Below, one piece after another: positions 50,859 through 59,764 of a DNA stretch of 64,000 bases. Each line of letters opens with the position of its first letter. The stretch's first letter is position 1. Below the pieces are notes generated by a model. It worked only from the letters and a program-made list of their open reading frames with translations. It did no database searches and was not told the DNA's origin. The stretch is from NCBI GenBank assembly GCA_947086895.1, contig CAMUAR010000003.1, forward strand, positions 54,966 through 118,965, written 5' to 3'. Source of the DNA: an uncultured Lachnospiraceae bacterium. GTDB lineage: Bacteria; Bacillota; Clostridia; Lachnospirales; Lachnospiraceae. The position numbers and the translations under genes are program-made.

Positions 50859-51302
50859 AAATGGGACTTTTTAATTTTAGAATTCAAAATTTTTGCAGAT
50901 TAGAATATTATTTATATAACGAAATCAAAAAAATAAGAATAAATATGATAAAATAGAAATAAAAATAGATAAGGAGCAGTAATAACGAAAGCTTTATAGA
51001 TAAATAATTATCAATACCCTAAACACTAAATTCATTATAAAGAAAGTGCTTACGGTATTGATAATTTTTTGATATTGGATAAAAATTACTTTATGATAAA
51101 ATTTTGAGTTTAACTTCATTAAATTTTCTTGAAAATCTATATAATCTGTCATATAATTAAGAAGAATATAGTTATATTTCAATAATTAAAATTTTAATAT
51201 CTATATATAGTATAAAATTTTTAAAAATAAAATTATTTATATAAAGAATAAATTTTTGGTGTATTATTTCTGAAAATCTACGTGCTGTTAAGGAGAATCC
51301 AT
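50859..51302 (+). other. AT-rich gap with one long inverted repeat
   Basis: About 440 bases without a gene. AATTATCAATACC (51006-51018) pairs perfectly with GGTATTGATAATT (51054-51066), followed by TTTT. This could be the terminator of the polysaccharide cluster, although the 35-base loop is long. AAGGAGCAG at 50971 looks like a ribosome site but no start codon follows. AAGGAGAATCC at the end serves the macro-domain gene. Confidence 0.55.
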
Positions 51303-52514
51303 ATGCCTTTCACAATTATTTGTCAAGATATTACAAAAATAAAAGCAGATGCGATTGTCAACGCCGCAAATACTGAACTTGCTGCGGGCGGGGGTGTCTG
51401 CGGCGCAATTTTTTCAGCTGCTGGGAAAGATAAGTTGGAAGCGGTCTGTGCCAAAATCTCTCCAATTCAGACAGGTGAAGCCGTGATTACGCCGGGATTT
51501 GCTCTGTCTGCCAAATATATTATTCATACGGCAGGACCCGTTTACAGTCAACAAAATGAAGCAGAGAGTGAGCGGCTTCTTCGGGCGTCATACATAAATT
51601 CACTTCAAGTTGCCTGTGAAAATCATTGTGAAAGTATTGCTTTTCCGCTGATTTCCAGCGGGATTTACGGCTATCCAAAAGCAAAAGCTCTGCGGGTGGC
51701 GGTTTCAGCAATTAGAGATTTTCTGGAATATCAGGAACTTAATGTATATCTTGTTATTTTTGATAAAGCTTCGTTTGAGGTGGAAAAAGAACTGTCTGAT
51801 GGAGTAAAGAATTATCTCTCGAAAAATTATAACAAAATTTATAAGGAAGCGAAAACAGTTTCTTTGGGTGATTTATCGACTGAAGTAGAAAAAGAAGCAA
51901 TAAAAACATCGAAAAAGTACGGTAAAAAGACATTTTTAAAAAGACTTTTTGCAGAGCGAAATACGAGAATAGACAGAGAAAGCCGAGCGGCAAAACTGGA
52001 TTTAAAAAAGAAGAATAATAAAAAAACGGATATCGAAAAATCTGTCAAACCACAAGGAAGATCAAAGAATTCAAATGATACGGAAATAAATTCAAAAGAA
52101 CTGTATAAGGAAAAGACAACGGACATTTTTGAAAGTGCTGATAAGCAGACTTTTGATGATTTGGTAGGTTCTTTGGACGAGCCATTTTCCACAACATTAT
52201 TGCGCTTAATTGATATAAAAGGGCGGACGGATGTGGAAGTTTATAAGCGTGCAAATATTGACCGGAAATTGTTCTCAAAGATTCGCACAAATGTAAATTA
52301 TATGCCAAGCAAAAGAACAGCACTTGCACTGGCAGTTGCTTTGGAGCTTAATGTCAAAGAAACTGACGATTTATTGAAAAGAGCGGGATTTGCTCTGTCA
52401 CACAGTCAGAAATTTGATGTGATTGTCGAGTATTTTCTTGTGAATAAAAACTATGATATTTTTAAGATTAATGAGGTGTTATTTCAGTATGACCAGCCAT
52501 TGCTTGGAGGCTGA
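51303..52514 (+). CDS. Macro-domain protein with XRE-like C-terminal domain
   Basis: A 403-aa two-domain protein. The N-terminal macro domain (about 1-175) shows ADAIVNAANTELAAGGGVCG and SSGIYGYPKAKA, and binds ADP-ribose or related ligands. The catalytic Asp-plus-His pattern of MacroD-type hydrolases (GGGVDGAIH) reads GGGVCGAIF here. A Lys/Asp/Ser-rich linker (about 185-285) leads to a C-terminal helical domain (DVEVYKRANIDRKLFSKIR, LALAVALELNVKETDDLLKR) that resembles an XRE-type helix-turn-helix. AAGGAGAATCCAT precedes ATG 51303. A vWA gene follows after about 160 bases, probably as one functional unit. Function unknown. Confidence 0.8.
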   Translation: MPFTIICQDITKIKADAIVNAANTELAAGGGVCGAIFSAAGKDKLEAVCAKISPIQTGEAVITPGFALSAKYIIHTAGPVYSQQNEAESERLLRASYINSLQVACENHCESIAFPLISSGIYGYPKAKALRVAVSAIRDFLEYQELNVYLVIFDKASFEVEKELSDGVKNYLSKNYNKIYKEAKTVSLGDLSTEVEKEAIKTSKKYGKKTFLKRLFAERNTRIDRESRAAKLDLKKKNNKKTDIEKSVKPQGRSKNSNDTEINSKELYKEKTTDIFESADKQTFDDLVGSLDEPFSTTLLRLIDIKGRTDVEVYKRANIDRKLFSKIRTNVNYMPSKRTALALAVALELNVKETDDLLKRAGFALSHSQKFDVIVEYFLVNKNYDIFKINEVLFQYDQPLLGG

Positions 52515-52646
52515 ACAAAGAATAATACACTCTGTAGAAATGTCGCTTTCCATGCGACCTGAAAAAATTCTTTTTCTGTTATTCTTATGATACATTCACC
52601 ACATAATAAAAAAATATAATATCGCAAAATTTTTGCGGATTACAAT

Positions 52647-52675
52647 GCCGCTTGTGCGGCGGAATGCGAGGAAAA
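52647..52675 (+). promoter_or_regulatory. Hairpin plus start-site element of the vWA gene
   Basis: GCCGC-TTGT-GCGGC (52647-52660), then GGAATG-C-GAGG-AAAA directly before ATG 52676. Similar hairpin-plus-ATGnGAGG arrangements precede several other genes in the window. Confidence 0.5.
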
Positions 52676-53665
52676 ATGAAAAAAGGATTGACGGAGTTGG
52701 TATTTATTCTGGATAAAAGCGGGTCGATGGGTGGATTGGAAAGCGACACCATCGGCGGTTATAATGCGCTGTTAAAAAAGCAGAAAAAAGTGGAGGGAGA
52801 ATGCCGGATTACTACGGTGCTGTTTGATAATGATTATGAACTGCTCCATGACCGTATTGACCTTCGCGCGGTCAGTCTTTTGACGGAGGATGATTATTTT
52901 GTCGGCGGTTCGACAGCGCTGCTTGATGCAGTTGGAAAAACAATTTATAAGATTGAAAATGCGTGGAAGCGTACAGCAGAAGAATACCAGCCAGAAAAGA
53001 TTATGTTTGTGATTATCACTGACGGATTTGAGAATGCAAGCCGCGAATATACAGCAAAACAGGTAAAAAAGCAGGTAAACCGAAAGAAGGAAGATGGGTG
53101 GGAATTTATATTTCTAGGCGCAAATATTGACGCAGTAGAAGCAGCGGGGCAGGTAGGGATTCACGCAGACCGTGCTGTAAATTATATTGCGGATGCAAAA
53201 GGAACGAACCTGAATTTTGAAGTGATGGGTGCCGTGGTCGAAGGATTTCGGCAGAATCGAGGAATTTCAGAGAAATATCTTAATAAGATACGGTCAGATA
53301 CGAAAAAACGCAGTGCAGCAGGTAGGAATACAGAGAATAACTTGCAGAAACAAACAAAGTTTAAAAATAAAGCTCGAAGCAAGTCCGTATCTGCGAATGT
53401 TAAAAAATTAGAAAAGATCAAAGAGAACAGAAAAAGTATTTATGTAAAGAAGCAGAAGAAAGAAAAAGATCAAACGTCAATCTCTGAGGATATCAAAAAG
53501 TCAAAACAAGAAGATCTTGATACAGGAAAAACTGAAAAAAAGAAAACCATGGTATCTATTAGTACTGATATTATAAAATCAGGACAAATTAAAAATAATA
53601 TCGGTACAAAAAAACATGGTAAAAAATACTTATTATGGGGATTTACCGGCAAAAAGAAGCAGTAA
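52676..53665 (+). CDS. von Willebrand factor A domain protein with basic C-terminal tail
   Basis: A 329-aa cytoplasmic protein. The vWA domain (about 1-200) has a complete metal site: FILDKSGSMGG (DxSxS), the Thr in VGGSTALLDAV and the Asp in IITDGFENAS. These domains mediate metal-dependent protein binding, as in TerY-like proteins. The C-terminal 120 residues are low complexity, rich in Lys, Ser and Glu, like the linker of the macro-domain protein encoded just upstream. No signal peptide or membrane segment. The ribosome site GAGG lies within ATGCGAGGAAAA. Function unknown. Confidence 0.82.
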   Translation: MKKGLTELVFILDKSGSMGGLESDTIGGYNALLKKQKKVEGECRITTVLFDNDYELLHDRIDLRAVSLLTEDDYFVGGSTALLDAVGKTIYKIENAWKRTAEEYQPEKIMFVIITDGFENASREYTAKQVKKQVNRKKEDGWEFIFLGANIDAVEAAGQVGIHADRAVNYIADAKGTNLNFEVMGAVVEGFRQNRGISEKYLNKIRSDTKKRSAAGRNTENNLQKQTKFKNKARSKSVSANVKKLEKIKENRKSIYVKKQKKEKDQTSISEDIKKSKQEDLDTGKTEKKKTMVSISTDIIKSGQIKNNIGTKKHGKKYLLWGFTGKKKQ

Positions 53666-53711
53666 TATTCCTGTCAAAAAGATTTTTTTGCGTCAATCAT
53701 AAAATTTCTAC

Positions 53712-53740
53712 TTGAAAAAACAGGACAAGGATACTAAGAT
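53712..53740 (+). promoter_or_regulatory. ilvE: Sigma-A-like promoter of ilvE
   Basis: TTGAAA (53712-53717), 17 bases, TAAGAT (53735-53740), about 40 bases before the start codon. Confidence 0.7.
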
Positions 53741-53779
53741 AGAGCTAGTCAAAATATAATAAAGAAAGAAGGACTGACT

Positions 53780-54850
53780 ATGTTAAGTATCCGAGTAGAG
53801 AAAACAACAACACCAAAGCCGCTTCCAGCAGAGGACAACCCGTTAAAATTCGGTACGATTTTTACGGATCATATGTTTATCATGAATTATGAAACAGGAA
53901 AAGGCTGGCACGATGCGAGGATTGTTCCTTATCAGCCAGTTGTGTTAGATCCGGCTGCAATGGTGTTTCATTATGGGCAGGAGATGTTTGAGGGATTGAA
54001 GGCTTACCGTGCGGCGGATGGCAGAGTTTTATTGTTCCGCCCAGATATGAACGCAAAGCGCACGAACAATACAAACAAACGGTTGTGTATTCCACAAATT
54101 CCAGAGGAAGATTTTGTGGAGGCAGTGAAGGCGGTTGTAAAAGTAGATGAAGCGTGGATTCCGACAAAACCAGACACTTCTCTTTATATCAGACCGTTTA
54201 TTATCGCCACAGACCCATTTCTTGGGGTGCGTCCATCCGACACATACCAATTTATGATTATTCTCTCCCCGGTTGGACCATATTATCCAGAAGGACTTGA
54301 TCCGGTAAAAATATGGATTGAGGATGATTATGTGCGTGCGATTCGCGGAGGTATCGGGGAGGCGAAAACAGGCGGAAATTATGTTGCTTCGATGGCAGCG
54401 CAGCTGAAAGCTCATAAGGAAGGATATTCGCAGGTTCTTTGGCTGGATGGTGTTGAGAAGAAATATATCGAGGAAGTCGGTGCGATGAACATTTTCTTTA
54501 AAATCAGTGGTACGGTGGTTACTCCGATACTGAATGGCAGCATTCTTCCAGGAATTACAAGAGATTCTGTGATCGCGCTCTGCAAGGAGTGGAACGTTCC
54601 AGTAGAAGAGAGACGTGTTTCTGTTGATGAATTGTATGAGGCAGCGAAAAACGGCACGATGGAGGAAGTTTTTGGAACCGGAACAGCAGCGGTAATTTCT
54701 CCAGTCAGCCACCTGCGTTTTCAGGATCATGTGCTTATGGTAAAAGATGGAAGCATTGGCGAATTGAGCCAGAAACTTTATGATACGGTTTCCGGTCTTC
54801 AGCGCGGTCAGGTTCAGGATACAAAGGGATGGATTGTTGAGGTAAAATAA
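53780..54850 (+). CDS. ilvE: Branched-chain amino acid aminotransferase
   Basis: A class IV PLP aminotransferase catalysing the last step of Val, Leu and Ile synthesis and the first of their breakdown. A 356-aa, eukaryote-like (BCAT group II) form: HYGQEMFEGLKAYRAADGR, LYIRPFIIATDP, KTGGNYVASMAAQLKAHKEG with the PLP lysine in VKIW...GGIGEAKTGGNY, then EEVGAMNIFF and LPGITRDSVIALCKEWNVPV. AAGAAAGAAGGACTG precedes ATG 53780. It has its own promoter. Confidence 0.95.
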   Translation: MLSIRVEKTTTPKPLPAEDNPLKFGTIFTDHMFIMNYETGKGWHDARIVPYQPVVLDPAAMVFHYGQEMFEGLKAYRAADGRVLLFRPDMNAKRTNNTNKRLCIPQIPEEDFVEAVKAVVKVDEAWIPTKPDTSLYIRPFIIATDPFLGVRPSDTYQFMIILSPVGPYYPEGLDPVKIWIEDDYVRAIRGGIGEAKTGGNYVASMAAQLKAHKEGYSQVLWLDGVEKKYIEEVGAMNIFFKISGTVVTPILNGSILPGITRDSVIALCKEWNVPVEERRVSVDELYEAAKNGTMEEVFGTGTAAVISPVSHLRFQDHVLMVKDGSIGELSQKLYDTVSGLQRGQVQDTKGWIVEVK

Positions 54851-55152
54851 AAATTATAAATATTTGATACAATGTTATGTTTTCTCATGTACATGCATAA
54901 TATTATAATTTATAGTGATATATGAGAAACACAGTAAGATACTGTATAAAAGAACAAAACTTCCTTAATTTGATTGCTTTTTCGTTGAGGAAAAATGAAC
55001 AGAATGCTGTTGGAGCACCGTCAAATTGTTCCAACAGCTCTTGACTATTTCTAGTTTTTATGAGAAAATATGTTGAGTGCGATCGGATTTTTGGGGAATT
55101 CGTCACCCGGATGTCCGTCTGCAAATATGGAAAGCTTGAAAGGAGTTTCAAC
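54851..55152 (+). other. Intergenic leader with a hairpin before the IscU-like gene
   Basis: About 300 bases without a credible gene. GCTGTTGGA (55006-55014) pairs perfectly with TCCAACAGC (55030-55038) around a 15-base loop. A TTGACT at 55041-55046 may be a -35 box, but the -10 at 17 bases (GAAAAT) is poor. AAGGAG at 55140 serves the following gene. Confidence 0.5.
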
Positions 55153-55860
55153 ATGATTTATTCACACGAAGTAGAAAACATGTGTACGGTGACCCAGGGT
55201 GTCCATCACGGCGCTGCGCCGATCCCGGAAGAAGCAAAATGGGTACAGTCCAAAGAAATTAAGGATATTTCCGGTTTGACACACGGTGTAGGCTGGTGCG
55301 CACCACAGCAGGGTGCATGCAAGCTGACACTCAATGTAAAGGAGGGGATTATCCAGGAAGCTCTTGTCGAGACGATTGGCTGCTCCGGTATGACTCATTC
55401 TGCGGCGATGGCAGCAGAAATCCTCCCAGGTCTTACGGTTTTGGAAGCATTAAACACGGATCTTGTCTGTGATGCGATCAATACAGCGATGAGAGAACTG
55501 TTCTTACAGATTGTGTACGGCAGAACGCAGAGCGCATTCTCCGAGGATGGTCTTCCAGTCGGCGCTGGTCTTGAGGATCTTGGAAAAGGTCTTAGAAGCC
55601 AGGTAGGTACAATGTATGGTACTCTTAAGAAAGGACCTCGCTATCTTGAGATGGCGGAGGGCTATGTAACTGGCATTGCACTGGATGCGAATAGTGAGAT
55701 TATCGGCTATCAGTTTGTAAATCTTGGGAAGATGACAGATTTCATCAAGAAGGGCGACGATCCGACGACAGCTTATGAGAAGTCTGTAGGACAGTACGGC
55801 CGTGTTGCTGACGCTGTTAAGATTATTGACCCAAGAACCGACAAAGAAATCACGAAATAA
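55153..55860 (+). CDS. IscU/NifU-like iron-sulfur scaffold protein
   Basis: A 235-aa protein with an IscU-like pattern: HGVGWCAPQQGACKLTL, ETIGCSGMTHSAAMAAEIL and a more diverged C-terminal half (FVNLGKMTDFIKKGDD...YGRVADAVKII). The cysteines in WCAP and IGCSG could hold a cluster; the third classical IscU Cys is not obvious. It precedes a GGGtGRT protein by 15 bases. This pair is common in Clostridia and replaces standard isc/suf partners in context, but its job is not established. AAGGAG precedes ATG 55153; the open frame extends further upstream without a site. Confidence 0.82.
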   Translation: MIYSHEVENMCTVTQGVHHGAAPIPEEAKWVQSKEIKDISGLTHGVGWCAPQQGACKLTLNVKEGIIQEALVETIGCSGMTHSAAMAAEILPGLTVLEALNTDLVCDAINTAMRELFLQIVYGRTQSAFSEDGLPVGAGLEDLGKGLRSQVGTMYGTLKKGPRYLEMAEGYVTGIALDANSEIIGYQFVNLGKMTDFIKKGDDPTTAYEKSVGQYGRVADAVKIIDPRTDKEITK

Positions 55861-55875
55861 GGGAGGAACATCATC

Positions 55876-56886
55876 ATGGCATTATTCGAATCCTATGAGA
55901 GAAGAATTGATAAGATCAATTCGGTTTTAAACAGCTATGGTATTGCTTCCATTGAGGAGGCGGAAAAGATTACCAAGGATGCTGGTCTTGATGTATATGA
56001 GCAGGTGAAGAAGATACAGCCAATCTGTTTTGAGAATGCGTGCTGGGCTTATATTGTCGGCGCTGCAATCGCGATCAAAAAAGGCTGCAGAAAGGCTGCG
56101 GAAGCCGCTGCTGCAATTGGTGAGGGACTTCAGTCCTTCTGTATTCCAGGTTCTGTTGCAGATACCCGCAAGGTAGGGCTTGGTCACGGCAATCTTGGCA
56201 AGATGCTTCTTGAGGAGGAGACAGATTGTTTCTGCTTCCTTGCAGGACATGAGTCTTTCGCAGCTGCGGAAGGAGCGATCGGTATTGCTGAGAAGGCAAA
56301 TAAAGTTCGTCAGAAACCTTTGCGCGTAATTTTAAATGGTCTTGGCAAGGATGCCGCAAAGATTATTTCTCGTATTAACGGTTTTACTTTTGTTGAAACT
56401 ACATACGATCCATACACAAACACAGTGAATGAGGTTGAGCGCATTGCTTATTCCGAGGGACTTCGCTCGAAAGTAAACTGCTATGGCGCAAACAGCGTTT
56501 CCGAAGGTGTTGCAATTATGTGGAAAGAAAACGTGGATGTTTCCATTACCGGAAATTCCACAAACCCAACCAGATTCCAGCATCCGGTAGCAGGCACATA
56601 CAAGAAAGAGCGGGTCGAGGCAGGAAAGAAGTATTTCTCCGTTGCTTCCGGCGGTGGTACAGGACGCACGCTCCATCCAGACAATATGGCAGCAGGTCCT
56701 GCTTCTTATGGTTTTACAGATACGCTTGGCCGTATGCACAGCGATGCGCAGTTTGCAGGTTCTTCCTCCGTTCCAGCTCATGTTGAGATGATGGGATTGA
56801 TCGGTATGGGCAACAACCCAATGGTAGGAGCTACCGTAGCAGTCGCTGTCTTGGTCGAGGAAGCAGCGAAGGCAAACAAATTCTAA
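55876..56886 (+). CDS. GGGtGRT protein
   Basis: A 336-aa cytoplasmic protein named after its motif, here FSVASGGGTGRTLHPDNMAAG. Other conserved stretches are GSVADTRKVGLGHGNLGKML, CFCFLAGHESFAAAEGAIG and GMGNNPMVGATVAVAVLVEE. It carries small-ligand-binding-looking glycine loops but no function I can name. It is always seen beside the IscU-like gene, with GGGAGG 10 bases before ATG 55876, so the two act together. A terminator follows. Confidence 0.85.
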   Translation: MALFESYERRIDKINSVLNSYGIASIEEAEKITKDAGLDVYEQVKKIQPICFENACWAYIVGAAIAIKKGCRKAAEAAAAIGEGLQSFCIPGSVADTRKVGLGHGNLGKMLLEEETDCFCFLAGHESFAAAEGAIGIAEKANKVRQKPLRVILNGLGKDAAKIISRINGFTFVETTYDPYTNTVNEVERIAYSEGLRSKVNCYGANSVSEGVAIMWKENVDVSITGNSTNPTRFQHPVAGTYKKERVEAGKKYFSVASGGGTGRTLHPDNMAAGPASYGFTDTLGRMHSDAQFAGSSSVPAHVEMMGLIGMGNNPMVGATVAVAVLVEEAAKANKF

Positions 56887-56940
56887 AGAATTTGTTGAAA
56901 GTTCTAAAGAGAACGAATCAATAAAAAGTGCTGGAAGGCT

Positions 56941-56978
56941 TGAAAATGCTGCAATCTTAAAGGTTGCGGCATTTTTCA
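56941..56978 (+). terminator. Rho-independent terminator after the GGGtGRT gene
   Basis: TGAAAATGCTGCAA against TTGCGGCATTTTTCA with a short loop. The rest of the 474-base gap to the chemotaxis gene is AT-rich and holds only a promoter near its end. Confidence 0.75.
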
Positions 56979-57237
56979 GATTGCGGCAGAGGAAATTTCA
57001 AAGAGCAAGGAATCAGGCATACCTCAACTGCGCAAAAAAGAAGAAATTGCAGGAATCTTGAAAATAGGGAAGAAAAAAGGACAGCAAATTTCTCAAGAGA
57101 ATGAAAAATTTAGGTATAATAAACAAAAATATCCTTTGGAATATACTATATTAAGGAAATTTTAGATTTATTTGTGTAATATTACAAAAAAAGGAAACAA
57201 GCGAATAATATAATTTGGAAATTCTGTATAAGACAAC

Positions 57238-57266
57238 TTGTCAATTTAAAAATAAAATGATATACT
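57238..57266 (+). promoter_or_regulatory. Sigma-A-like promoter of the chemotaxis receptor gene
   Basis: TTGTCA (57238-57243), 17 bases, TATACT (57261-57266). A sigma-D (flagellar) promoter was looked for and not seen. Confidence 0.65.
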
Positions 57267-57360
57267 ATTATCAAGCCTTAGTTTTAGTACAAGGTCCGGG
57301 AATAGGATTGCTGATAAATATATACATAAAAGTATTTCGTATGAAAGGAGGGGCTGGAGA

Positions 57361-59070
57361 ATGCAAAGAATGAAAAAACTTGATGTTAAATTAATGGGGT
57401 TTGTATTTTTACAAGCGTTTTTATTAATTGTTATTTCTATGTTTTCTTTTGGTTCAAAAACAAATAAGTTGGCAAATCAGCTGATGGAGGAACAGTTGGA
57501 GGCAACTTCATTTTTGACAGGTGAGATTCTCAGCAATATGAATAATGATGATTATCAATTGGTGGATGGGCAACTGTGCAAAGGTGATTTTAACCTTACA
57601 ACAGCTACAGAAGCTTTGGATAACGTGAAAGCGATGACGGGACTTGAAGTGACGATTCTTTGGGGAGACGTAAGAAAAGCAACTACGGTATTTGATCAGA
57701 ATGGAAACAGATTGATTGATACAAAACTGGATAGCAGTACTGCAAGTATGGTGTTGGGTGGTTCCACACTTTTTCTTCCTGAGAATGAAATAAGTGGTGT
57801 AAAATACGCGACTTATTATCGACCGTTAATGCAGCCAAGCACAGGAGAAATTGTTGGGATTGTATTTACTGGAAAACCGAGAAGTGTTGTTGATAGATAT
57901 GTTGATACGAATGTATTAGAAGCATCTGGTATTATGTTTATCGTCAGCATTGTATTTGTCGGGATTGGATGTGTTACGTTTCTGCGCATTATTACAAAGG
58001 CTCTCTTGCTTACTTCCAATTATCTTGCAAAACTTGCTGCAAAAGATTTGTCGTCCAACGTTGAAAATAGGTTCTTAAAGCGTCAGGATGAAATTGGTGA
58101 TATTTCGCGCAGCCTTGATCTGGTAAAAGAAAGTCTGCATGAAGTGATTGGCGGATTGCAGGAGTCTTCTGCTGAGCTTGGAAAAGAGAATAAGATATTT
58201 TTAGAGCGATTTCATATGATTTCGGAAAATATTGGGAATATCAATATCGCTGTTGAGGAGATTGCGAAAGGTTCCACGGATCAGGCAGGGCAGACTTCAA
58301 AAGCGTCGGGGAGTATTGCAAACATCGGTGTGGCGCTGGATCAAAATGCTGATGATGTTCAGGGATTAAATGGAACGGTTCAGGAAATGAACAATTATGC
58401 AGAACAGGCATACACTGCGTTAAAAGAATTGCTGGATGTCAGTCAAAAGACTTCTCAGGAAGTTACCGTGTTAAAAGAAGAAACAAACAATACAAATGAA
58501 TCTGCGCAAAAAATTAATGAAGCGGTTAGTTTGATTCAAGGTATTGCTCAACAGACAAATTTACTTAGTTTAAATGCTTCTATTGAAGCGGCTAGAGCAG
58601 GTGATTCCGGCAGGGGATTTGCAGTTGTTGCGGAAGAGATTCGCAATCTCTCAGAAGGCAGCAGTAAGGGAGCAGAACAGATTGCATCTATTGTAAGTCA
58701 GCTGATTCATGACAGTAATGTCAGTGTGGAACGTATGGACAGCGTGGAGCGAAACGTGGAACAGCAAATGAGCCAATTAGAGGATCTGAACAGTACATTT
58801 ACTGGGCTGGGACGCGAGATTAGCAAGGTGTCTGGAGCAGCAGAAAATATTTCAGAACAGATGAAGAGCGTGACGGTGATGAAAGAGGAGATCAGCAGTA
58901 TTATCGAGCAGTTGGCAGCGATTTCACAGGAGAATACAGCGTCAACAGAAGAAACCAGTGCAAGTATGCAGGATCTTTCAAATGCGATTGACGAGTGTAT
59001 GGCAGGTACGGATACTTTGTTAAATTTAAGTGATGAATTTTCAAAAAAAGCGAATGCATTTACACTTTGA
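57361..59070 (+). CDS. Methyl-accepting chemotaxis protein
   Basis: A 569-aa transducer. It has a first membrane segment near residues 10-30, an extracellular single-Cache-type sensor of about 150 aa ([20 protein letters not shown]...[18 protein letters not shown]), a second membrane segment (about 188-215), HAMP, then the signalling helix bundle with hairpin tip [20 protein letters not shown]. It lacks a C-terminal CheR-binding pentapeptide. It relays a ligand signal to CheA/CheW. The ligand is unknown. GAAAGGAGGGGCTGGAG precedes ATG 57361. Confidence 0.93.
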   Translation: MQRMKKLDVKLMGFVFLQAFLLIVISMFSFGSKTNKLANQLMEEQLEATSFLTGEILSNMNNDDYQLVDGQLCKGDFNLTTATEALDNVKAMTGLEVTILWGDVRKATTVFDQNGNRLIDTKLDSSTASMVLGGSTLFLPENEISGVKYATYYRPLMQPSTGEIVGIVFTGKPRSVVDRYVDTNVLEASGIMFIVSIVFVGIGCVTFLRIITKALLLTSNYLAKLAAKDLSSNVENRFLKRQDEIGDISRSLDLVKESLHEVIGGLQESSAELGKENKIFLERFHMISENIGNINIAVEEIAKGSTDQAGQTSKASGSIANIGVALDQNADDVQGLNGTVQEMNNYAEQAYTALKELLDVSQKTSQEVTVLKEETNNTNESAQKINEAVSLIQGIAQQTNLLSLNASIEAARAGDSGRGFAVVAEEIRNLSEGSSKGAEQIASIVSQLIHDSNVSVERMDSVERNVEQQMSQLEDLNSTFTGLGREISKVSGAAENISEQMKSVTVMKEEISSIIEQLAAISQENTASTEETSASMQDLSNAIDECMAGTDTLLNLSDEFSKKANAFTL

Positions 59071-59095
59071 TTTCTAAGAAGGAGAATTTGTAGAA

Positions 59096-59458
59096 ATGGC
59101 ATCATGGATGGTACATTTTAGAATTGCAGATGCGCTGCTTGATGTACAAAAAGAGCTTTCTCAGATTGAATTTATTTTTGGCAATATTGCGCCGGATTCC
59201 GGTGTGCCAAATAAGGATTGGTCTGCTTTTACACCGAGCAGTGATATTTCCCATTTTAAGACGACTGCCGCGGATGGGTTAAAGGATATTCATTTGGAGC
59301 AATATGTGGCAGCTTATCTGGACTGTGAGAAGTATAAGAAGTATACAGTACAAAAGAAATCCTTCTATTTGGGTTATTTTGCTCATTTGCTTACGGATAT
59401 TGAATGGGTGGAACAGATTGTCCGACCAGCAGAAAAACTAGAAAAATACAAACTTTAA
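59096..59458 (+). CDS. Zinc-dependent phospholipase C-like protein, apparently truncated
   Basis: A 120-aa protein matching the N-terminal half of a zinc-dependent phospholipase C-like family of Clostridia: MASWMVHFRIADALLD, FIFGNIAPDSGVPNKDWSAF, then FYLGYFAHLLTDIEWV. The candidate metal ligands (His in VHF, Asp in APDSG, His/Asp in AHLLTD) are present. Relatives I recall are about 230-300 aa, so the C-terminal half seems missing; no remainder was found downstream. AGAAGGAG precedes ATG 59096. It directly follows the chemotaxis gene (25 bases). Confidence 0.7.
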   Translation: MASWMVHFRIADALLDVQKELSQIEFIFGNIAPDSGVPNKDWSAFTPSSDISHFKTTAADGLKDIHLEQYVAAYLDCEKYKKYTVQKKSFYLGYFAHLLTDIEWVEQIVRPAEKLEKYKL

Positions 59459-59537
59459 TGCGTTAGTCTTAAAGCAGCAGAAAAAACACAGCAAAAAGTG
59501 AAAGTTTTACAATACAATAATGTAAATGTGATTGAAA

Positions 59538-59600
59538 GCAGCAAAGTAGAAAATAAAAAATTATAAAAATTTTTATTTTCTACTTTGTTGCTGTATTTTT
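59538..59600 (+). terminator. Long hairpin, probable terminator
   Basis: CAAAGTAGAAAATAAAAA pairs with TTTTTATTTTCTACTTTG, flanked by an imperfect GCAG/TTGCTG extension and TATTTTT. The stem is about 18-20 bp, unusually long and AT-rich. It is the main feature of the 533-base gap before tRNA-Gly. Confidence 0.65.
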
Positions 59601-59764
59601 GGAGTAACTTTTTTGCTGCTCTACTGCAACTATTGATCTTGAAAAGGTAATTTTTATAATATTAAATTGCAAAAAGGAAAAAAGAAAATTGATTTATACA
59701 TAGATTATTTGGAAGCAAAAGAGTCAGTATACTTGTTTGGAAATATTTGCGAATATGGCAGCGA

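Noticed and set aside
54029..54730. 233-codon open frame on the - strand across ilvE
   Set aside because: It is a shadow of ilvE with unnatural composition (rich in Arg, Cys, Ser) and no start signal.
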